DNA from: Candidatus Rifleibacteriota bacterium
GTDB lineage: Bacteria > Muiribacteriota > Ozemobacteria > Ozemobacterales > Ozemobacteraceae
Assembly (NCBI GenBank): GCA_028691595.1
Contig: JAQUZA010000021.1
Span: 1-16,442 of the forward strand
DNA: 16,442 bases
Reading direction: 5' to 3'
Shown: piece by piece, positions 7,220 through 13,483 of the stretch
How positions within the stretch are numbered: the stretch's first letter is position 1
Layout: every line of letters starts with the position of its first letter
Translations under genes and position numbers: made by a program
The notes under the pieces: model-generated
What the model was told of the DNA's origin: nothing
Seen by the model: only the letters and a program-made list of their open reading frames with translations
The model's database searches: none

Positions 7220-10028
7220 TTATCACTGGCTGATTCTGCTGATACCTTCGTTATGGCTGATCTGGCATTTTCGCCCACTGTCTTCAAGAATTCTATTTCT
7301 GAGAGTTCTTCTGATAATTCTGGTTGTTCTCGCCCTTGCCGGTTTGCATTTGCGACTGCCGGGGCGCGAGGGAATAATCGTCGTAGTTGCTGATCGCAGC
7401 CTTTCAATGCCCGCTGAAGCTGATTCGCGCGTCAAAGAAACCATGTCGCTGCTTAAAACCCAGATGCCCCCGGGTGCCCGTCTGGGGCTTGTTGCCTGCG
7501 CAGATGAGGCCAGAGTTGAAATGGCTCCGGGTCGCAGTTCTTTTTCCGGATTCACCGGAGAGCTCAATCTCGAGGCCTCCAGACTTGATAAGGGTATTCA
7601 ACGGGCATTGTCTTTAATACCCGAAGAGCTTACCGGCCGGGTAATGGTGATTTCAGACGGGCTCTGGGGCGGTTCTGACCCGAGAATACCTGCATTCCAG
7701 GCCGCAAGCAGAAATATCCCCATCGATTTTCGCTGGCTTTCGCGTGATCTTGTCTCAGATATGGCGATAACCTCTTTCAATGTTCCTGATATTTTAAGCC
7801 CCGGAGAGGCTTTTATTGCCAACGCCCTGATTTTTTCTCCGGTCGCTCAGGTGGTGCAGGTTGGCCTGTTCAGCTCAAACCACCAGATTGCCAGCTTCAC
7901 AAGAGAGCTCAAAGTTGGCGATAATTCGCTGATTATCAGTTTGAAGGCTCCACCGGCTTCAGTGGTGAGGTTCAGGTTGAAGGTAACCACCGCTCTTCCT
8001 GATCCTCTTGCTGAAAATAATGAAGCCCTCGCCATCAGCGAAGTCGTTGGCAAAAAACCGGTTCTTGTCATTGCTGATAATAGCGATTCATCGATGTTCA
8101 AACTTTTGCAGAGTTCAGGCATGCAGGTCGAGCTGATCGATCCGCTTCAGATTAACTGGAGCATCGAATTTCTTGCCGGTTATTCTGCGGTGATTATCGA
8201 GAATGTCTCTGCCGGAAAACTGACAATGCATGGCATGCAGTTACTTGCCGCCTGGGTTAACCAGCTGGGCGGCGGTCTGGTGCTCACGGGCGGTAAAAAT
8301 TCATTCGGAAACGGTGGCTATTACCAGTCACCTCTCGAAACAATTTTGCCCGTTTCTCTTGAATTGCGAAGTCAACACCGCAAGCTGGCTCTTGCCATGA
8401 TGGTGGTTCTCGATCGCTCAGGCAGTATGACGGCACCTTCTCGCGGCGGTCGCACCAAGATGGATCTGGCAAACCTTGCCGCTGCAAGTTCACTTGATTT
8501 GTTATCACCTCTCGACGAATTCGGGCTGCTGGCAGTCGATACCGAGGCGCATGTTGTAGTGCCTCTGCAGCGTATGACCGAAAAATCGCGCTGGCGTGAA
8601 CAGATTCTGCACGTTGAGTCAGCAGGTGGCGGAATCTACGTTTTTGAAGGTATCAGTAAGGCTGCAGAAATGCTGCTTAAGGCAGAAGCGCAGACGAGGC
8701 ATATCATTCTGTTCGCCGATGCCTCTGATGCCGAGCAGCCCGGGCGTTACTGGGAGTTGCTCGAAAAAGCCACCGCAGCCGGTCTGACCCTTAGCGTCAT
8801 TGGCCTCGGAACCGACTCTGACCCCGATGCCAACCTGCTGAGAAAAATTGCTGCAGCCGGCAAGGGTCGGGTGTTTTTTACCCGTGATCCTGAAGAGTTG
8901 CCGCGTCTTTTTTCGCAGGATACTTTCGTGGCGGCCCGCAGTACTTTTATTGAAGAGGCGGCTGCTATTGAATCTCTGGCACCGGCCAGTCGCTTTGTGA
9001 CCGGAAACATTTCGGTCAAATCTCAGGTTGGGGCCTACAATCTCTGCTATATCAGGCCAGAAGCTTTTATGGCTGTCAGAACCATTGACGAAAATGCTGC
9101 TCCGATTCTTGCTGCCTGGCAGTCGGGGCTTGGCAAAGTGGCATGTTATACCGGGGTTGCTGGCGGCAAGGATGCCGGAAGGTTCGTTACTGAACCTGAG
9201 GCTGCCAGTCTTTTATCAGGGGTCTGTAACTGGGTGACTTTTGATGATCGCCATAGTTTTGGCGAAATGACCGTTGCTCAGCAGATCAGCAAAGGAATGT
9301 GGCGTGCCGAGGTTTTTCTCGACCCTGACCGTGAACGCGAAACATTCACAGATACCCCGGAAATAGATCTTGTCCGTTCAATCGATGGCAGTCCCGCGGA
9401 AGTATCAACAATGAAGATGCAATGGGTGTCGGCCGATTCTCTTGGGGTAGAGACCATGTTGCGCGGCAATGAGGTAATTGCTGGTATTATCAGGTCAGGA
9501 AAACTTCATAAACGTCTTAACCCGGTTTGTCAGCCATATTGCCCCGAATTTTCGTTGTCACAGCTTCGAGACGGCCTTGCAGAAATGAAGGATCTGGCGG
9601 CGATTTCAGGTGGACATGAGGTCATCGATCTTGGCCGGGTCTGGGATTCTTTGCCGCAAAAAGTTCAGCTGCGCAGCTTTTCGACAGAACTGCTGTTTCT
9701 GGCTCTGCTGGTTTTTCTCGTTGAGGTCGCAGAGCGTAGAACGGCCGCTTTGTCTGTGTTTTTAAGCTGGCTCAAACTGCTGATCAAGACAAGGTCTGCT
9801 GGCAAGATTGCGGCTGGCATCATCGCTGAAAAAGGAGTTTCATTGCCAGCAGCGGTCGTTTCAAGCGAAAAGACTGCTGGAAAAACTTTCGAAAAAATAA
9901 CGGGCATGCAATCAACAAACACCACAGATGAGCAGGCAAAAACCGTTGTGCCTCCTGAACAGCAGGCCGGCTTTACCGGGGCTCTTAAATCCGCAAAAAA
10001 ACAGGCCGGGCGGCGAACCAGAGGCTGA
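7206..10028 (+). CDS. Large membrane protein: vWA - GATase-like - vWA
   Basis: This 940-residue protein has two N-terminal helices (about 7-21 and 29-47), then a first vWA domain whose MIDAS reads VVADRSLSM (D63, S65, S67) with D151 in VISDGLWGG. A beta region follows (about 185-280), then a class I glutamine-amidotransferase-like fold (about 284-385) ending in GGGLVLTGGKNSFGNGGY. No nucleophile cysteine is present at the expected turn, so it is probably not an amidotransferase. The second vWA domain (about 393-580) has MVVLDRSGSM (D403, S405, S407) and FADASDAEQPG. Another beta region leads to a C-terminal helix (about 827-841) and a basic Ala/Lys-rich tail of roughly 95 residues. Most of the chain should lie in the periplasm. 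This domain order is a known bacterial family without assigned function; it is the last gene of the operon. Confidence 0.92.
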   Translation: MLLVDYHWLILLIPSLWLIWHFRPLSSRILFLRVLLIILVVLALAGLHLRLPGREGIIVVVADRSLSMPAEADSRVKETMSLLKTQMPPGARLGLVACADEARVEMAPGRSSFSGFTGELNLEASRLDKGIQRALSLIPEELTGRVMVISDGLWGGSDPRIPAFQAASRNIPIDFRWLSRDLVSDMAITSFNVPDILSPGEAFIANALIFSPVAQVVQVGLFSSNHQIASFTRELKVGDNSLIISLKAPPASVVRFRLKVTTALPDPLAENNEALAISEVVGKKPVLVIADNSDSSMFKLLQSSGMQVELIDPLQINWSIEFLAGYSAVIIENVSAGKLTMHGMQLLAAWVNQLGGGLVLTGGKNSFGNGGYYQSPLETILPVSLELRSQHRKLALAMMVVLDRSGSMTAPSRGGRTKMDLANLAAASSLDLLSPLDEFGLLAVDTEAHVVVPLQRMTEKSRWREQILHVESAGGGIYVFEGISKAAEMLLKAEAQTRHIILFADASDAEQPGRYWELLEKATAAGLTLSVIGLGTDSDPDANLLRKIAAAGKGRVFFTRDPEELPRLFSQDTFVAARSTFIEEAAAIESLAPASRFVTGNISVKSQVGAYNLCYIRPEAFMAVRTIDENAAPILAAWQSGLGKVACYTGVAGGKDAGRFVTEPEAASLLSGVCNWVTFDDRHSFGEMTVAQQISKGMWRAEVFLDPDRERETFTDTPEIDLVRSIDGSPAEVSTMKMQWVSADSLGVETMLRGNEVIAGIIRSGKLHKRLNPVCQPYCPEFSLSQLRDGLAEMKDLAAISGGHEVIDLGRVWDSLPQKVQLRSFSTELLFLALLVFLVEVAERRTAALSVFLSWLKLLIKTRSAGKIAAGIIAEKGVSLPAAVVSSEKTAGKTFEKITGMQSTNTTDEQAKTVVPPEQQAGFTGALKSAKKQAGRRTRG

Positions 10029-10044
10029 TAATTGTCGAAAAACG

Positions 10045-10079
10045 CTGCGCCCCCACATGCATGGCATGAGGGGGCGCAG
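10045..10079. terminator. Bidirectional rho-independent terminator between convergent genes
   Basis: A ten-base-pair GC-rich stem (CTGCGCCCCC at 10045-10054 with GGGGGCGCAG at 10070-10079) encloses an inner five-pair stem CATGC/GCATG (10056-10060 with 10064-10068). On the minus strand it is followed within two bases by a run of five T, a good terminator for the SET gene. On the plus strand only TTT follows, so it is weaker there, but it lies 17 bases after the operon stop. Confidence 0.8.
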
Positions 10080-10100
10080 TTTCGGTAATTATCTTTGCGT

Positions 10101-10787
10101 CTATTTGTGATGATGACGCTGACGTGTTTGTGAATCTGAAGGTCTTTGCCCGACTTCAGACACCATCATACTGCTGGGTTTGTAGTCGTGCGGCAAAACC
10201 TGGTGTTCATCGTAATAACATGAGAGGATTGAATCCATTTCTTCTCGCCCTTCGGCAATTGCTACTGACTTTTCCCAGATTTCCTGGGTAAGAAGGGGCT
10301 GCAGGGGTTGTTCAACCCGGTGCAGATGCTTCATGGCCTTGATCAGCTGTTTATCCCAGGTTTTGTGATAACGCACCAGATCGTCCGGATAAACGATTTT
10401 GCGCCGAGTTCCTTCATTGATGCCCCTGAAAGGCTCTTCGATGTTCAGATAACCGTAGTCATCAGTCAGTTCTTCGCCGGCTTTGATGTCACGAATGGCG
10501 ATTTCATAATCATAGGGGGTGGTCATGCAGTTTGAATGAAAGCTGTGATTCACGTAGCGGCCGTTATCCCAGCAGAGAACCTGATTTCCTTTGCTGTTTC
10601 TGAAACAGTATTTGGTCAGAATATCTTTGTAAATCGGCGCTAGCTGAGAAATCTGGTTTGGGGTAAACTCCCGGTCGAGTTTGTCAAATGCCCAGATAAT
10701 GGTGCCTTTTGGAATAAACCTTGTGGCGACAACGCCGTAGCCTATTTCTTCAGTGATCAGGCGAAGTTCTGTCCAGGGATGAATCAT
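10101..10787 (-). CDS. SET-domain protein (putative protein-lysine methyltransferase)
   Basis: This 228-residue protein carries the SET signature from end to end: the GYGVVATRFIPKGTIIW segment (SAM-binding GxG at 16-18), RYVNHSFHSNC at 77-87 (the N-H-S and N-C pseudoknot motif, N80 and H81), and IRDIKAGEELTDDYGY at 98-113 with the catalytic-region tyrosine Y111. SET enzymes transfer a methyl group from SAM to lysine side chains. The post-SET cysteine cluster of many eukaryotic enzymes is absent. The remaining 115 residues look helical and end in a basic RQRHHHK tail. No signal peptide, so cytosolic. AAGGA at about 10793-10797 gives good spacing before the ATG at 10787. It stands alone, convergent to the vWA operon. 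The domain call is strong; the substrate (ribosomal protein, nucleoid protein or other) is unknown. Confidence 0.9.
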   Translation of the reverse strand: MIHPWTELRLITEEIGYGVVATRFIPKGTIIWAFDKLDREFTPNQISQLAPIYKDILTKYCFRNSKGNQVLCWDNGRYVNHSFHSNCMTTPYDYEIAIRDIKAGEELTDDYGYLNIEEPFRGINEGTRRKIVYPDDLVRYHKTWDKQLIKAMKHLHRVEQPLQPLLTQEIWEKSVAIAEGREEMDSILSCYYDEHQVLPHDYKPSSMMVSEVGQRPSDSQTRQRHHHK

Positions 10788-10821
10788 AGAGTTCCTTTCA
10801 GGATGCGAGCATTAACCATTT

Positions 10822-10844
10822 GGGATAGGGGGGGGATGGTTGGG
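10822..10844 (+). repeat. G-rich tract with eight-G homopolymer; possible G-quadruplex
   Basis: Four runs of at least three G occur within 23 bases: GGG, ATA, an uninterrupted run of eight G (10828-10835), then ATGGTT and GGG. This fits the minimal G-quadruplex pattern with short loops. It lies 35-57 bases upstream of the SET start, on the template strand for that gene. An eight-base homopolymer here could also vary in length. Both ideas are inference. Confidence 0.4.
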
Positions 10845-10879
10845 TGACTGCGTGTAGAGCGATCGTAAATGTTATTTGA

Positions 10880-10900
10880 ACAGCGCAATTTTAACGCTGT
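10880..10900. repeat. Short inverted repeat in the divergent spacer
   Basis: ACAGCG (10880-10885) and CGCTGT (10895-10900) are perfect inverted arms around a nine-base AT-rich centre. It may be an operator for the SET gene or chance; there is no run of T, so it is not a terminator. Confidence 0.3.
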
Positions 10901-11005
10901 GGCTGTGGTGCTTCAATTGTCTTAATAGCTGTTTTTCGCCTGCCCTAGGTGACGGGAGCCAATTGCAAGTTATTTTCAATACGGATTTATGCGAATCAAA
11001 TTTGT

Positions 11006-11022
11006 TCAATGATTATCATTGA
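11006..11022. promoter_or_regulatory. Fur-like operator (perfect 17-base palindrome)
   Basis: TCAATGATTATCATTGA is a perfect palindrome about a central T. Its inner 13 bases AATGATTATCATT are identical to the core of the classical Fur box. The outer flanks of the 19-base consensus mostly differ (14 of 19 match). It overlaps TTGACT, a candidate -35 box for the secreted-protein gene starting at 11148. Repression by a Fur-family metal regulator is the natural reading, but no regulator gene lies in this window. Confidence 0.6.
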
Positions 11023-11046
11023 CTAGCGCTGAAATTTTGATACTTT
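11019..11046 (+). promoter_or_regulatory. Candidate promoter of the proline-rich secreted protein
   Basis: TTGACT (11019-11024, five of six to consensus) is followed after 15-16 bases by the weak -10 candidates ATACTT/TACTTT (about 11040-11046). The -10 match is poor, so the exact promoter is uncertain; the overlap of the -35 with the Fur-like palindrome is what makes it credible. It would leave a 5' leader of about 90-100 bases before ATG 11148. Confidence 0.35.
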
Positions 11047-11147
11047 TTAAGCTTTGTCAGAAAGCGGAAATTCCTTGAGATGTTTGTACATACTTGAATA
11101 GAGGGCCTTTGCAGACTTCTTGGCAGCCCTTCAGGAGCAGCGAGATT

Positions 11148-12185
11148 ATGAAAAAACAGATTGTTGCGTTAATAGTTGCCTGCATGGTTGTACCGACCGG
11201 ACAACCTGCCGGGGCCCAGTCATCCGGCAGTGAAGACTACCCCCTTCTCAGCCAGGGTAATTTCGTTCCTCCGCCGCCTCCACCGGGCTACAGCTTTACC
11301 CTTCCACCAATGGAGCCTTTAGTTCAGCCGGCACCAGAGCCAGCACCTCAGCCTGATGTTCAACCGGGAGGTTCGCAGCCCGCTGGGCAATCTCCGGTTC
11401 CATTTGCTTCAGCGCCGCCTCCACCAGTATTGCCGGCGAATCCAATCCCCGAAAGTGCGTCAGTGGGTGATACCGGTTCTGGTTTATCAGAAGTGCCTGA
11501 TTCTGCCAAATTCAGCCAGGAATTCAAGGTCTCGTCTGCACCTGAGCAGCGCAGCATGCAATTGATAACCGCTGGGCTTGCCGGGCAGTTGAAGCGTCTG
11601 CTGCTTTCACTCAAAACGATGCGCAGTATCGTAGAAAAGCCTGAAAGCGGCGATGAATTAAGGCGAATTCAGCTCACGGGAAGAAGTTGCGCCGATCTTC
11701 TCGAATTAAAAGGCTTTCCTGTGCCTTCGAGGTTTGTGGCATCGGGTAACGACCGGGTATTACGGGATCGTTCACATGAAGCCGTCGAATACCGGCACTT
11801 TGGTGATTTTGACAACCGGGTAAATGGCTGGATCAAGCCAATTAAAACTGCTCTTTACGTCGACCTGGTTTTTGATGGTCGAAGCCGGAGACGCACGCAT
11901 GTCAGGGCTCAGTTCTCCAGAACAGGGCCATTAACCGGCAGTTTTTACGCCTACAGCTGGGATGCCTTCGGTAACCCCTGGAAAATGCAGGGCAGCATGG
12001 AAAATTTGTTTGTTCATGATGATGGTCTGCCGGCAGGAGGAAGTCTGAAGGTATACGGTGCTGACCCGGCCGGAAAAACTATGGGGTTGGCACTGGATTT
12101 TCCGGTAAAGGTTCACGGAGAGCCTGGTGAAGAAAAAACAGACACCCGCCACCGGACGGGGCAGCGGGTGAGTATCGGTAATTAG
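11148..12185 (+). CDS. Secreted proline-rich protein, function unknown
   Basis: This 345-residue protein has a signal peptide at 1-23 (MKKQ start, hydrophobic core, cleavage at AGA-Q). A low-complexity Pro/Ala/Gln region follows (about 39-100, including six consecutive prolines), then a linker, a helical stretch (about 131-163), and a beta-rich C-terminal domain of about 150 residues. Pieces such as NRVNGWIKPIKTALYVDLVF and GSFYAYSWDAFGNPW occur there. Length and composition suggest a proline-rich spacer holding a folded domain away from a membrane or wall. ATG 11148 is chosen over TTG 11094 because AGGAG (11133-11137) is ten bases before it and the signal peptide begins there. It is monocistronic, with a Fur-like palindrome upstream and a terminator behind. 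I recognise no family; iron-linked control is inferred from the palindrome only. Confidence 0.85.
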   Translation: MKKQIVALIVACMVVPTGQPAGAQSSGSEDYPLLSQGNFVPPPPPPGYSFTLPPMEPLVQPAPEPAPQPDVQPGGSQPAGQSPVPFASAPPPPVLPANPIPESASVGDTGSGLSEVPDSAKFSQEFKVSSAPEQRSMQLITAGLAGQLKRLLLSLKTMRSIVEKPESGDELRRIQLTGRSCADLLELKGFPVPSRFVASGNDRVLRDRSHEAVEYRHFGDFDNRVNGWIKPIKTALYVDLVFDGRSRRRTHVRAQFSRTGPLTGSFYAYSWDAFGNPWKMQGSMENLFVHDDGLPAGGSLKVYGADPAGKTMGLALDFPVKVHGEPGEEKTDTRHRTGQRVSIGN

Positions 12186-12201
12186 TAAATAAAGTTCGGG
12201 G

Positions 12202-12237
12202 GGGCGACCGACCATAACATGGGTTGGTCGCCCTTTT
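12202..12237 (+). terminator. Rho-independent terminator of the secreted-protein gene
   Basis: Twelve-pair stem: GGGCGACCGACC (12202-12213) with GGTTGGTCGCCC (12222-12233), one G-T wobble, eight-base loop, followed immediately by TTTT. It begins 16 bases after the stop codon. It ends this transcript before the convergent superoxide reductase gene. Confidence 0.88.
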
Positions 12238-12347
12238 CACATGTTCAGATAATATCGCGCATGTGCAAATCCCCTTCCCTTAGATTATTCCCTGCCTCTT
12301 ACCTGCTTATGAACTTATGGCGGGCTGAAGAAGGGTTCTAAAACTTA

Positions 12348-12734
12348 TCAGGCTTCGCTTTTCCAGAGACCGTGCACATTGCAATATTCGCGGACGGTGA
12401 TTGGGGAAGTGTTTACGCAGAATTCGGCTTCGGCGGGTTCACCCGGCTTGAGAAATTTTACCAGCTTCTGGTTGCCGGCGAGCACTTCGATCCATTCGAT
12501 AAAATGCTTTTCTTCCATGGGGTGGGGGACGCTGCCGTCTTTGACTTTGATGCCCTTGTCAGTTTTTTCGACAACCGGAACATGCTTTTCAACGCTTGAA
12601 TCGGCGGTTTTTTCTTCCATCAGTTTCATTTCCATGCCGCAGCAGACGAGAGCCGGTGCGCCCGGGTGAACGACTTCAATTATATTGCCACAGATCTCAC
12701 ACTTATAAACATTATGAAGCTTTGTCAAAACCAT
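12348..12734 (-). CDS. dfx: Desulfoferrodoxin (class I superoxide reductase)
   Basis: This 128-residue protein reduces superoxide to hydrogen peroxide in the cytosol without making oxygen, a typical defence of anaerobes. Both iron centres are complete. The rubredoxin-like FeCys4 centre uses C12, C15 (CEICGN), C31 and C32. The active-site Fe(His)4Cys uses H51 (in EKHVPV), H71, H77 (EEKHFIEW), C118 and H121 (YCNVHGLW). These are offset by a constant three residues from the positions I recall for the Desulfovibrio enzyme. Length matches the family (about 126). ATG 12734 is the start: the alternative ATG at 12767 lies on the -10 box and cannot be in the mRNA. AGGAGG ends only three bases before this ATG, slightly close. 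The gene is single and divergent from the exported module. Confidence 0.95.
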   Translation of the reverse strand: MVLTKLHNVYKCEICGNIIEVVHPGAPALVCCGMEMKLMEEKTADSSVEKHVPVVEKTDKGIKVKDGSVPHPMEEKHFIEWIEVLAGNQKLVKFLKPGEPAEAEFCVNTSPITVREYCNVHGLWKSEA

Positions 12735-12765
12735 GGTCCTCCTGAATTTTATATTTCGCCCGTCC

Positions 12766-12794
12766 ATTATATTTTAACTGTGTCCTCTGGTCAA
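12766..12794 (-). promoter_or_regulatory. Sigma-70-type promoter of the desulfoferrodoxin gene
   Basis: On the minus strand TTGACC (12794-12789) and TATAAT (12771-12766) are separated by exactly 17 bases. Expected transcription start is near 12759, giving a leader of about 25 bases before ATG 12734. This is the best consensus promoter in the window and it decides the gene start. Confidence 0.85.
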
Positions 12795-12799
12795 TGACC
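12789..12799. promoter_or_regulatory. Perfect palindrome over the dfx -35 box, possible operator
   Basis: GGTCAATGACC is a perfect inverted repeat about a central A and covers the whole -35 element of the desulfoferrodoxin promoter. A repressor bound here would block the promoter; it lies only 66 bases before the divergent gene at 12865, so it might control both. The regulator is unknown and the palindrome is short. Confidence 0.4.
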
Positions 12800-12864
12800 T
12801 AAAAATTTGCTAGACTTAAGCTTGCGGTTGTGTACATTCATAGAGATTCGCGTGGAGGCTTGGC

Positions 12865-13455
12865 ATGATGAGCATGGTGAACTGCAAGGCATTGTTGATG
12901 CTGCTGGTAATTTCATCGATTGCCAGTGTGGCGTTTGCCGCGTCTTCCCCGCTGCAGCGCATAGTTCTTCAAGACAAAACCGTTCTGGTTGGCCGCATCG
13001 TCGAAATGAAAAATGGGGTTTATTCAGTTCAGACCGAGACCCTGGGCACCATAAATATCGATGCCGACAAAATAGTTGAGATAACTTCATCAGATCGGTC
13101 TTCAGAATCTCCAAAAATTGGTATCATCGACGGCTCTCATCAACGTCCTGACACAGAAGAGGCAAAACGCCCCGTTCAGCCTGCAGTTCAGAAGAGCTCT
13201 CCAGACAGTGCCGACCTTTCCCAGCAGCAGGAAGAAGTAAACAGTCAGGTGCGTTCAATGGCCATGAGTGGCGATTTTCTTGATTCAATGATGAATCTGA
13301 GTGAATCATCTGCCATGACCGACATAATGCAGGACCCTGAAATAATGGATGCCATCAGCCGCAATGACTACGAATATTTAATGAACAGCGAAAAAATGAA
13401 AAATCTCATGGACAGCCAGGAAATAAAAGAGATGCTTGGCGACGTTCAGCCCTGA
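12865..13455 (+). CDS. Exported protein with Sm/SH3-like strand domain and STI1-like tail
   Basis: This 196-residue protein starts at ATG 12865 or ATG 12868; GGAGG at 12854-12858 serves either. Residues 1-25 are a signal peptide ending in AFA-A. Residues 30-75 form a compact five-strand pattern (RIVLQDKTVLVGRIV, then GVYSVQT, GTINIDADKIVEI) typical of small Sm/SH3-like barrels that read I-x-L-x-DG-x-x-x-x-G. A low-complexity linker (80-125) follows. Residues 150-192 consist of short helices with DPEIMDAI, LMNSEKMKNLM and SQEIKEML, resembling the DP-rich helical repeats of STI1/Hop-type domains. No lipobox. It is first of three exported proteins on the same strand; the next gene begins after only 28 bases. 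I recognise no function; a periplasmic scaffold or chaperone is a guess. Confidence 0.85.
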   Translation: MMSMVNCKALLMLLVISSIASVAFAASSPLQRIVLQDKTVLVGRIVEMKNGVYSVQTETLGTINIDADKIVEITSSDRSSESPKIGIIDGSHQRPDTEEAKRPVQPAVQKSSPDSADLSQQQEEVNSQVRSMAMSGDFLDSMMNLSESSAMTDIMQDPEIMDAISRNDYEYLMNSEKMKNLMDSQEIKEMLGDVQP

Positions 13456-13483
13456 ATTTGATGTAAAAGGTTGGTATTGGAAC

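Larger units (their letters stand above)
10788..11147. other. Gene-free divergent spacer, 360 bases
   Basis: This stretch separates the divergent SET gene and the proline-rich secreted protein gene and should hold the promoters of both. It contains a G-rich tract (10822-10844), an inverted repeat (10880-10900) and a Fur-like palindrome (11006-11022). I see no convincing small gene, tRNA or terminator in it. The open frame that can be read from TTG 11094 is only a run-in to the real start at 11148. Confidence 0.7.

Noticed and set aside
9665..9925. Open frame antisense to the end of the double-vWA gene
   Set aside because: No start signal or recognisable domain; shadow of the coding strand.
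11094..11147. TTG start extending the secreted protein by 18 residues
   Set aside because: It would place a polar segment before the signal peptide; ATG 11148 has AGGAG ten bases upstream.
12238..12265. Inverted repeat CACATG / CATGTG behind the secreted-protein terminator
   Set aside because: Arms of six bases around a 16-base centre are expected by chance, and no gene or promoter depends on it.
12735..12767. Longer desulfoferrodoxin starting at ATG 12767
   Set aside because: This ATG overlaps the TATAAT -10 box of a well-spaced promoter, so it would not be in the transcript; the start at 12734 gives the family's normal length and iron-ligand offsets.
12807..12836. Promoter for the exported-module gene (TTGCTA with TGTACA)
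   Set aside because: The -10 match is poor and no spacing is convincing; a promoter must exist in this spacer but I cannot place it.
13436..13483. TTG start extending the STN-pair protein
   Set aside because: It overlaps the preceding gene and puts residues ahead of the signal peptide; ATG 13484 is natural.
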